A DNA stretch of 64,000 bases, from the NCBI RefSeq assembly GCF_900167065.1, contig NZ_FUYA01000002.1, positions 228,817 through 292,816 of the forward strand, read 5' to 3'. Each line of letters begins with the position of its first letter. The stretch's first letter is position 1. The position numbers and the translations under genes were made by a program. Under the pieces are notes generated by a model, which was not told where the DNA came from, did no database searches, and worked only from the letters and a program-made list of their open reading frames with translations. Below are positions 43,470-50,559 of the stretch, one piece after another. The DNA is from Desulfobaculum bizertense DSM 18034 (lineage in GTDB: Bacteria; Desulfobacterota; Desulfovibrionia; Desulfovibrionales; Desulfovibrionaceae).

Positions 43470-44663
43470 TTAGGCCGGAATAAGTGTCAGGAGAGTCACC
43501 TCTGAGGGAACGCCAAGCCGGATGGGCGGACCCCAGTAGCCAGTGCCCCGGCTGACGTAAATGTGTGTATTTTTGACCTTGTGCAGGCCAGACAGGAACG
43601 GTTGGGCGAGGTCAACAGCGTATTTCCACGGGAGAAACTGCCCGCCGTGGGTATGCCCGCATACAAGAAGGTCATAGTTGGAATCGGCAGCTTCATAAAC
43701 GCTTTGCGGGCGGTGCGCCAAAAGGATTTTGACGTCTGATTCCCGGCTTCCTTTCTGTGCGAGGCTGGGGCTGGAAATGTGATTTGGGTAATACTTGGGA
43801 CCAGATATGTCTGGAACACCACAGACGAGGAGGCGGTCAGTGCCGTGGGTTATGGCGGTATGTTCACTCATGAGCACTGTAAAACCAAGGTGCTTGAGTT
43901 CTGCTATCCAGTCTTCTGCATTGGTGTAGTACTCGTGGTTTCCTGTTACGTAAAAGCGCCCATATCGGGCTGAGAGCTTGTTTAATGGGGCAACTTCGTT
44001 GCGGACCCGCGAGGCTATGCTGTCCGAGAGATCGCCAGTGAGCGCGACGATGTCGGGTTTTGTGGCGTTAACCATATTGACGATGCCCCAGAGCCAGTCA
44101 GTGCTGCGTGGGCGATTGATGTGCAGGTCCGAAAGAAGCGCGATGGTGAAGCCGTGAAAAGCCTTGGGGAGTTTGGCAATGGGGACGTCAACTCGAAGGA
44201 GTTCTGGGCGTCGCAGGGCTTCGAAGCCTCCATAGCCAGCAAGACCTCCTGCCAGAAGAATGATGCCGCCGTTGAGTGCATTGGTCAGAAACTGACGGCG
44301 TTCAGGGTCATGTCTTGGTTCTTTTTGTGGTGTGCGAGGCTTTTTTGCCCCGAGCAGGGATGTGCACGTCAGGGTGAATTTTTGGAGTGCAAAACTCAGG
44401 TCCCGAACAAGGAGCAAAAAGAAAATGAGTGAGAAAACGCTGATGAGGGCATAGATGCCAAACCGTGCGTAATCAGCCCAGAGTCCGCTGTCTCCTGCAG
44501 AGAGAATGAACAGCTCGACTGGGGCAAAAAGCAAAGGTGTAAAGACAAAGATCCATGCCACGGTTTTCCAGCGTGGTTCCCAGCCTAGGGGCGGGATCAT
44601 GCGCCAGCCAATGTATATTGATAACAGCGCAAGAACAATGGAGATGATGATAAGAAAAATCAT
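43470..44663 (-). CDS. Membrane-anchored metallophosphoesterase (YkuE/YaeI-like)
   Basis: 397 residues. Three or four N-terminal hydrophobic helices (about 1-115), a linker with an Arg-Arg pair (DPERRQFLTNALNGG), then a calcineurin-type phosphoesterase domain: LLSDLHINRP, ALTGDLSD, VTGNHEYYTN, and the C-terminal LLVCGHTHGGQF. All metal ligands are present. Homologues act on lipid or pyrophosphate substrates at the outer face of the membrane (YaeI and YkuE type). Monocistronic. Confidence 0.88.
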   Translation of the reverse strand: MIFLIIISIVLALLSIYIGWRMIPPLGWEPRWKTVAWIFVFTPLLFAPVELFILSAGDSGLWADYARFGIYALISVFSLIFFLLLVRDLSFALQKFTLTCTSLLGAKKPRTPQKEPRHDPERRQFLTNALNGGIILLAGGLAGYGGFEALRRPELLRVDVPIAKLPKAFHGFTIALLSDLHINRPRSTDWLWGIVNMVNATKPDIVALTGDLSDSIASRVRNEVAPLNKLSARYGRFYVTGNHEYYTNAEDWIAELKHLGFTVLMSEHTAITHGTDRLLVCGVPDISGPKYYPNHISSPSLAQKGSRESDVKILLAHRPQSVYEAADSNYDLLVCGHTHGGQFLPWKYAVDLAQPFLSGLHKVKNTHIYVSRGTGYWGPPIRLGVPSEVTLLTLIPA

Positions 44664-44777
44664 AAAAACTCCTTTCAGGGCAAAGCTTTCATCCTAAAGG
44701 ATAGAGAATTTTGTGTCCCTTGTCTTCTTGTGAGCGTTGAGAAAAAGGCGGTAGGGCGGTCTTTCTGTAAGAGCGTA

Positions 44778-44820
44778 TAAAAAACGGAGCTGTGAATCTG
44801 GTCACGGCTCCGTTTTTTTT
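44778..44820. terminator. Strong bidirectional terminator
   Basis: AAAAAACGGAGC-TGTGA...TCACG-GCTCCGTTTTTT; it ends the minus-strand activator gene. Confidence 0.9.
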
Positions 44821-44844
44821 CTGCAAAGGATGCAGGTCAGAGTG

Positions 44845-46368
44845 CTAGCTGGTGATGCCGAGCTTTTTCATGCGGCTACGCAGTGTGCTGGGGTTTATGT
44901 CCAGAATGCGAGCCGCACCGTTTGGGCCATGGACCTTGCCCCCTGTTTTTTGCAGCACGCTTTGAATGTGCTGACGCATGGCCTCTTCCATTGTCAGGCA
45001 GTCACTGCCCGCGGGCTGTTCTTCGGGAACAGGGATTGGAGCATGGTGGAGCTGCGGGGAGAGCCAGTCAAATTTAAGCTCATTGTGTTCGGCAAGGATC
45101 ATCGCTCGCTCAACACAGTTTTCCAGTTCTCGGACGTTGCCCGGCCATGTGTAAGAAATGAGTCTGTCCATCTCTGCCTTGGGAATATTGGGGAGACCCG
45201 CAAGCCCAAGGCGGCGGCTGGTTTTGGAAATAAACCATGAAACCAGTTCTGGAATATCCTGTGAGCGCTTGCGCAGTGGGGGGATGGTCACAGGAAAAAC
45301 ATTGAGCCGGAACCAGAGATCCTGTCGAAAGCTGCCTTCTGAGACCATGTCTTCCAGAGAACGATGGGTGGCAGAAATAATTCTGATGTCGACCTGACGG
45401 GATTCTGTGCCGCCAACACGAACAAAGCGACGGCTTTGTAGAACGCGCAAAAGTCGTACTTGGGCAGAGAGCGGAAGTTCTCCAATCTCGTCGAGGAAAA
45501 GCGTTCCTCCGTCTGCCTGTTCAAAAACACCTTTCTTGGTTGAAGACGCGCCAGTAAACGCCCCCTTCTCATGTCCAAACAGCTCTGAATCGATGAGCGA
45601 ATCCGGAATGGCTCCACAGTTTACCTTAATGAATGGCCCGGTTGCCCGCGGAGAACTGTTGTGGATGGCATTGGCAATGACTTCCTTTCCGACCCCCGTT
45701 TCACCAAGCAGAAGAACTGTATTGGAAAGTCCCGCAACCTGCGCCACACGCATCATGACCTGTTGGAGTCCGCCACGGCTGCCAATGATTGCACCGTCTC
45801 TGGAGCCGCCAGAAAGCTGTTCGCGAAGGTACTGGTTTTCCTGGCTGAGCTGCGTGTTGGTTTTGCGCAGGTTGAGTTGCCGCAGGGCAAAAGCCGTTGC
45901 CAGAGCAAAGGGCTTGTGAAGCAGTTTGAGCAGGGCACCGTGCTCGCTGGAAAAGCGGTTGAGACCATGTGCATAGAGACCAACGACACCAAGATGTTTG
46001 CCGTTGATGTTGAGGCGCATGAGCAGAATGGAGATGCGGCCTTTGAAGACAGAGCCTGCAACCCGGCTGGTCGTGGGGTCTTCGGTGATGTCATTAATGA
46101 TTCGGATACGTGGGCGGTGAGGAGACTCTAGGGCCGCACACATTTCATCAGTAATAGGCACCACCGTGTCCATTGCTGTGCTTTCTGTTTCGTCTGCACG
46201 GGCAATGAAGCGGATGGCTTTGCGCTTCGGCTGAAAAATATTGATGTAGATGCCATCTGCCGGGATGTGCTGTTTGAGAAAATCAAGGCACTGAAACAGG
46301 GCCTTGTCTATGTCCAGACTGCCGCAGATGCGGAGCGTGGCCTGTCGGAAAAAAATATTTGTGTCCAT
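44845..46368 (-). CDS. Sigma-54 activator of the flavoprotein/lyase module (GAF / AAA+ / Fis-HTH)
   Basis: 507 residues. The N-terminal sensory region begins NIFFRQATLRICGSLDIDKA, recognisably the same type as in the two rdh activators. AAA+ with GETGVGKEVIANAIHN, GHEKGAFTGASS and GGTLFLDEIGELPL; HTH with GAARILDINPSTLRSRMKKL. No receiver domain. It is divergent from the flavoprotein gene, with a perfect palindrome and a sigma-54 promoter in the shared intergenic region. It presumably senses the lyase substrate or its unsaturated product. Confidence 0.92.
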   Translation of the reverse strand: MDTNIFFRQATLRICGSLDIDKALFQCLDFLKQHIPADGIYINIFQPKRKAIRFIARADETESTAMDTVVPITDEMCAALESPHRPRIRIINDITEDPTTSRVAGSVFKGRISILLMRLNINGKHLGVVGLYAHGLNRFSSEHGALLKLLHKPFALATAFALRQLNLRKTNTQLSQENQYLREQLSGGSRDGAIIGSRGGLQQVMMRVAQVAGLSNTVLLLGETGVGKEVIANAIHNSSPRATGPFIKVNCGAIPDSLIDSELFGHEKGAFTGASSTKKGVFEQADGGTLFLDEIGELPLSAQVRLLRVLQSRRFVRVGGTESRQVDIRIISATHRSLEDMVSEGSFRQDLWFRLNVFPVTIPPLRKRSQDIPELVSWFISKTSRRLGLAGLPNIPKAEMDRLISYTWPGNVRELENCVERAMILAEHNELKFDWLSPQLHHAPIPVPEEQPAGSDCLTMEEAMRQHIQSVLQKTGGKVHGPNGAARILDINPSTLRSRMKKLGITS

Positions 46369-46411
46369 AACTGTCGGTGGTGTAAAATTTTGGGATATGT
46401 CGCAGTAGTGT

Positions 46412-46442
46412 GAAATATCGCGGCTGTCAATTGCGATATTTC
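46412..46442. promoter_or_regulatory. Candidate enhancer (UAS) for the sigma-54 activator
   Basis: Perfect 10-bp inverted repeat GAAATATCGC (46412-46421) / GCGATATTTC (46433-46442), centred about 70 bases upstream of the -24 element, the right place for a sigma-54 activator site. Confidence 0.7.
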
Positions 46443-46496
46443 GCAGTTACAGAGAGAACGAAAACTTAAGCTGTTGAATTTATTCATTGTGAATGC

Positions 46497-46512
46497 TGGC
46501 ACGATTTCTGCC
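46497..46512 (+). promoter_or_regulatory. Sigma-54 promoter of the flavoprotein/lyase module
   Basis: TGGCACG-ATTT-CTGCC: full -24 box, GG-N10-GC spacing, 87 bases before the flavoprotein start at 46599. Confidence 0.88.
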
Positions 46513-46598
46513 TATGGGAAGAGGCCGTTTGTCATGGGGCGAGCGGGAATGAGTAGAGATCGCGAAGTATTTTCGCAAGGAAGGAGCTTTCAGTAGAT

Positions 46599-48185
46599 AT
46601 GAAAGAGACCGAAAAAAAACGTTCTGCACATGCTGGCTCAGTAAAGTCTCGCCGCGAAGTGCTGCGCACCGGAGCGCTTCTGGCTGGTGGCCTTGCTGTG
46701 GGCGCACTTTCTGGCTGCACCGGTGGAGAGAATAAAAACGACCTCCCAGTTGAAAAGTCACGTGCTCCCCTTGGCCGGTGGGATAAGGAATACGACGTTA
46801 TTGTTGTTGGCAGTGGCTTTGCCGGAATGGCCGCAGCTATCGAAGCCCGCAAAACAGGCGCGTCTGTTCTCGTTGTGGACAAGATGCCCGTGTTTGGCGG
46901 CAACTCGACGATTAACGGTGGAGCTTTCGCTGTTGCTGGTTCTCCCCTTCAGGAAAAGGAAGGCGTGAAGGACTCCGTTGATCTGATGGTTCAGGACATG
47001 CTGAAAGCTGGCCGTGGTCTGAATCACATGGGGCTTTTGAAAATCGTCGCCGCAGGTACTCGTGGTGCGTACGAGTTCACTCTGGAACACGGCGTGAAGT
47101 TTAAGCCTTTCCTCCAGCACTTTGGTGGGCACAGCGTTCCCCGGACGCTCCAGACCACAATCAGCTCTGGTGCTGGCATTGTTCGCCCCTTGCGCAAAAG
47201 TGCGGCGAATCTTGGCGTTGCGTTCCGCAACCGCTGCAAATTTGAAGACTTCATTCTGGACGAAAATGACGCCGTGATCGGTATCCGCGTCAAAGATCGC
47301 TATGAATTCCCAAACGAAGAGTCTGGTGAATTCCGCGAGTTCCGCGCCAAACGTGGTGTTGTCATGTGTTCTGGTGGCTTCTCGCAGGACCGCCGTTTCC
47401 GCATGATGCAGAACCCTCGTCTTGATGAGCGTGTGGACAGCACAAATCACCCCGGTGCAACCGCCGAAAGCATGCAGGCCATGTTTGGGGTTGGTGCTTC
47501 TCCGGTTCAGATTGATCTTATTCAGCTTGGCCCCTGGTCTTCTCCTGATGAGAAGGGCTTTGGCATGGTGTCCCAGTTCAACACCATTGCAGGTTTCCCG
47601 ATGGGCATCATGGTCGACGTTCGTACTGGCAAGCGCTTTGTGAACGAACTCGGTGACCGAAAGGAACGTGCAGAGGCTATTTTGACCAGACAGGACGAAA
47701 CAGGAAAGCCTGTGTATCCCGTGGTGTTCTGTACGGCCAAAGGCGCAGAAAAGGCACAGACCCTGAAGGCGTGCCTGAAATATAATGTCGCCTGGAAATT
47801 TGATACGATTGCCGACTTGGCCAAGCACTTCGGAATGCCTGTTGAAGGGCTGGAAGAGCAGGTCGCGATGTACAACGAGGCTGTGAAAACAGGTGAAGAC
47901 AAGCAGTTCGGCAAGCCTATGGGCCGCGCTATTCCGCTTGATAAGGCACCGTTTTACGCTGTGCGTTGCTGGCCAAAGGTCCATTACACAATGGGCGGCG
48001 TCGAAATTGATACGCACGGGCATGTCATGCACATGCGAACAGGCAAGCCCATTGAGGGCCTGTTTGCTGCGGGCGAGGTCACTGGTGGTCCTCACGGCGC
48101 AAGCCGTCTGGGCAGCTGCGCAGTTGCAGAAACACTGGTTATTGGCCGAATCGCAGGTAGAAATGCAGGAAAGCGTTCCGCATAA
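46599..48185 (+). CDS. Tat-exported fumarate-reductase-family flavoprotein (urocanate-reductase-like, substrate unknown)
   Basis: 528 residues. Tat signal with SRREVLRTGA (Arg18-Arg19) ending in a lipobox-like ALSGC (Cys40), so it may be a Tat lipoprotein. FAD-binding VVGSGFAGMAAAIEARKTGA (71-). C-terminal HYTMGGVEID and HGASRLGSCAVAE keep the His and Arg used by flavocytochrome c fumarate reductases. But the fumarate-type QxHPT...TE segment is replaced by QLGPWSSPDEKGFG, so the carboxylate-clamp His, Thr and Glu are absent and the substrate is probably not fumarate. There is no haem domain or FMN-binding domain in the chain. First gene of the module; a lyase and cytochromes follow. Confidence 0.9.
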   Translation: MKETEKKRSAHAGSVKSRREVLRTGALLAGGLAVGALSGCTGGENKNDLPVEKSRAPLGRWDKEYDVIVVGSGFAGMAAAIEARKTGASVLVVDKMPVFGGNSTINGGAFAVAGSPLQEKEGVKDSVDLMVQDMLKAGRGLNHMGLLKIVAAGTRGAYEFTLEHGVKFKPFLQHFGGHSVPRTLQTTISSGAGIVRPLRKSAANLGVAFRNRCKFEDFILDENDAVIGIRVKDRYEFPNEESGEFREFRAKRGVVMCSGGFSQDRRFRMMQNPRLDERVDSTNHPGATAESMQAMFGVGASPVQIDLIQLGPWSSPDEKGFGMVSQFNTIAGFPMGIMVDVRTGKRFVNELGDRKERAEAILTRQDETGKPVYPVVFCTAKGAEKAQTLKACLKYNVAWKFDTIADLAKHFGMPVEGLEEQVAMYNEAVKTGEDKQFGKPMGRAIPLDKAPFYAVRCWPKVHYTMGGVEIDTHGHVMHMRTGKPIEGLFAAGEVTGGPHGASRLGSCAVAETLVIGRIAGRNAGKRSA

Positions 48186-48278
48186 CTGAGCCGTGCTTGC
48201 GGGGGAGGGGCTTCCTGAAGTCTCCGCTGGCAGAATTGAGGCTGGGTCGGAATGAAAAAAAGAATGAGAGGATTGACG

Positions 48279-49964
48279 ATGAGACAGACATGTTTTCGTA
48301 AGATTATGGCTACCGTTTTGTGTGTAGCCGCCATGCAGCTTTTGAGCTGTGCCGCCTGGGCAGCACAGAAGACTGTGACACTTGATGGACAGAATCTGAA
48401 GCTGGATCAGCTTATTGATATTGCAGAAGGTCGCGCGACCGTCGAACTGGATGCTACCGCCATGAAGCGGGTGAAGGACGCCCGTGAACTTCTGATGGCA
48501 TTCGCTGCCGAAGGTCGCCCCGTGTATGGCCTGACCGTTGGCGTTGGCCTGAACAAGGACAAGGCTATTTTCCACACTGATGAGAGCGGAAAAAAGACCC
48601 TGAGCCCTGAAGTCCTGAAACTTTCCGAGCAGTTCAACGTGAACGCCCTGCGCGCACACAGCGCTGGCGTTGGCCCGGACATGGAAGCCCGCGTTGTTCG
48701 TGCAACAATGGCTATCCGCCTGAACACTCTGCTTGCTGGCCGCACTGGTGCCCAGCCGTACGTTGCAGAGCTGTACAAAGACTTTTTGAACAAGAATCTT
48801 CTCCCTGTTGTCCCGTCCCGTGGTAGTGTTGGCGAATGCGACATCACCATTGCCCCTCACATCGGCCTTGTAATGATGGGCGAGTGGAAGGCTGACTATA
48901 AGGGAAAGCGCGTCTCTGGCGCAGAAGCTCTCAAGATGGCAGGCCTGAAAGCGCTGAAGCCTTCTGGCAAGGATGCTCTGTCTATCCTGAGCACCAACTC
49001 TCCTGCTATGGCCAAAGCTGCTTTTGCCCTGAACGAGGCAAAGCAGTTCATGAATGTTGCTCCTGCTGTTTTTGGCCTGTCTCTTGAGGGTTTGAACGGT
49101 AATGTGGCTCCTTTCCTGAAGCCCGTTAACGACGTTCGTCCTTTCTCCTGCTTTGCTCAGGCATCCTCCGTCCTGCGTGATGAGCTGGAAGGAAGCTACG
49201 TGTGGGCACCTGCCAAGGGCCGTGCTCTTCAGGACCCGCTGAGCTACCGTACTGGTGTCTACACATTTGGTGCTGCGTTTGAGGCTCTTCACGACGCTAT
49301 TGGCAAGTGGACTGTTCAGGTCAATTCCTCCGACGACAACCCTGCCGTTGTTGTGGGAATCGAGCCTGCAAAGAACACTCCTGCTCAGGTTGCGAAGTAT
49401 TACCTCGACGCTGGTCACATCAAGGGTGCGATCTTCCCGACCTCCAACTTTGAGCCTCTTCCGGTTGTGCTCAAGCTGGAGAACCTCGGCATTGCCCTGT
49501 CTCATGTCTCCCGTAACGCTGCCATGCGTTGCCTGCGACTTGTTGACCCGCACTTTACTCACCTGTCCCGCTTCCTTGCTGCTGATGATGTTGCCATTAA
49601 CTTTGGCGCCATTGGCAAGCCTTTTGTGGCTCTGGATGCGGAAAACCGTGAGCTGGCTAACCCTGTCTCTCAGGACATCATCCCGCTCGCTGGTAACATC
49701 GAAGACACAGGAACAAACTCCATGCGTGTCGCAGACCGTCTCTCCAAGATGGTGGATAATCTCTACTACATCTACGGTCTTGAGCTGTTCCATGCTGCCC
49801 AGGCAATTGATCTGCGCAAGCGCGAAGGTGAGATTGCTCTTGGTAAGGGTACTGGCGCAATGTTTACGGCATACCGTAAACAGGTCTCTTTTGTTAAAAA
49901 AGACCGCCCCTTTACTCCTGACATTCAGGATTCCCATGACTTCCTGAAGGCATATAACAGGTAG
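48279..49964 (+). CDS. Exported HAL/PAL-family lyase lacking the MIO triad (possible ergothionase-type enzyme)
   Basis: 561 residues from ATG 48279 (AGAGGA upstream; ATG 48252 is a weaker option). The N-terminal signal peptide has both a signal peptidase I-type end (AAWA) and a lipobox-like LLSC, so the product is exported. The rest aligns with the histidine/phenylalanine ammonia-lyase fold: VYGLTVGVG (Tyr83) at the YGxNTGFG site, RGSVG before the active-site loop, QVNSSDDNPAV and ALDAENRELANPVSQD. Where HAL/PAL have Ala-Ser-Gly (MIO precursor) it has Glu186-Cys187-Asp188 followed by ITIAPHIG. Ergothionase is a known MIO-independent member of this fold. Substrate unproven. Confidence 0.88.
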   Translation: MRQTCFRKIMATVLCVAAMQLLSCAAWAAQKTVTLDGQNLKLDQLIDIAEGRATVELDATAMKRVKDARELLMAFAAEGRPVYGLTVGVGLNKDKAIFHTDESGKKTLSPEVLKLSEQFNVNALRAHSAGVGPDMEARVVRATMAIRLNTLLAGRTGAQPYVAELYKDFLNKNLLPVVPSRGSVGECDITIAPHIGLVMMGEWKADYKGKRVSGAEALKMAGLKALKPSGKDALSILSTNSPAMAKAAFALNEAKQFMNVAPAVFGLSLEGLNGNVAPFLKPVNDVRPFSCFAQASSVLRDELEGSYVWAPAKGRALQDPLSYRTGVYTFGAAFEALHDAIGKWTVQVNSSDDNPAVVVGIEPAKNTPAQVAKYYLDAGHIKGAIFPTSNFEPLPVVLKLENLGIALSHVSRNAAMRCLRLVDPHFTHLSRFLAADDVAINFGAIGKPFVALDAENRELANPVSQDIIPLAGNIEDTGTNSMRVADRLSKMVDNLYYIYGLELFHAAQAIDLRKREGEIALGKGTGAMFTAYRKQVSFVKKDRPFTPDIQDSHDFLKAYNR

Positions 49965-49987
49965 TCTTTGAGCTCCATGCACCAAGT

Positions 49988-50031
49988 CCGCGGCGGGTGG
50001 TTTCAGCCCCAGCCGCCGCGGCTGTTTTTTT
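49988..50031 (+). terminator. GC-rich terminator/attenuator between lyase and cytochrome genes
   Basis: CCGCGGCGG (49988-49996) / CCGCCGCGG (50013-50021) followed by CTGTTTTTTT. It lies within the presumed transcription unit and may lower cytochrome expression. Confidence 0.85.
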
Positions 50032-50053
50032 AACTAAGTCACAGGATACGACC

Positions 50054-50512
50054 ATGAAAAAGCACACTGCCATTTTGTGTGCCCTGATGCTTGCTGTTTC
50101 TTTTGGCAGCTTTCTTGCGCCCTCGTTTGCAGACGGCGGACAGCAGGGTACCTCTCCAAAGGTCGCGCATGTTCCCGGAGTTACAGAAAACCTCAAGGTG
50201 TGGATGAATTCCAAGCTGGGGAAGCCTACGGTGAAAGAATATCACCGGAAAGTGCACCAGAATGGGACGAATTGTGAGCTGTGTCATGGTGCGGTGAATC
50301 CAACCAAGGCTCCAGACGACAGGAATTGCCTGAAATGTCATGGAACTCGTGAGCAGGTTGCCCAGCTGACCGCTGATCTTGACCACAATCCTCACAACTC
50401 TCCGCACTATGGAATTGATGCACCGTGTACGACCTGCCACAAGGAGCATCAGGAATCCACAGTTTACTGTAATACCTGCCATCCCTTTAAGTACAAGAAT
50501 TTTAAGAAGTAG
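50054..50512 (+). CDS. Periplasmic tetrahaem cytochrome c
   Basis: 152 residues from ATG 50054. Signal peptide to about residue 26 (SFADGG), then four CxxCH motifs: CELCH 74-78, CLKCH 92-96, CTTCH 125-129 and CNTCH 139-143. Size, spacing and His content match the tetrahaem domain fused to the flavoprotein in Shewanella flavocytochromes c (FccA, IfcA, UrdA). Here it is a separate gene in the same module, so it probably hands electrons to the flavoprotein. Confidence 0.9.
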   Translation: MKKHTAILCALMLAVSFGSFLAPSFADGGQQGTSPKVAHVPGVTENLKVWMNSKLGKPTVKEYHRKVHQNGTNCELCHGAVNPTKAPDDRNCLKCHGTREQVAQLTADLDHNPHNSPHYGIDAPCTTCHKEHQESTVYCNTCHPFKYKNFKK

Positions 50513-50559
50513 GTCACGGCAGAAATCTGTCACCCAACACCGAACAGGGGATATAATCA

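Noticed and set aside
46599-48185. Calling the flavoprotein a fumarate reductase
   Set aside because: The fumarate clamp segment (His, Thr, Glu) is not present; only the shared FAD and Arg/His core remains.
48279-49964. Calling the lyase hutH (histidine ammonia-lyase)
   Set aside because: The MIO triad is absent, the protein is exported, and no hutU, hutI or other histidine-degradation gene is nearby.
46758-49985. 1075-codon open frame on the minus strand
   Set aside because: Antisense to the flavoprotein and lyase genes, which have clear motifs. The translation is Cys/His-rich noise with no signature and no ribosome binding site.
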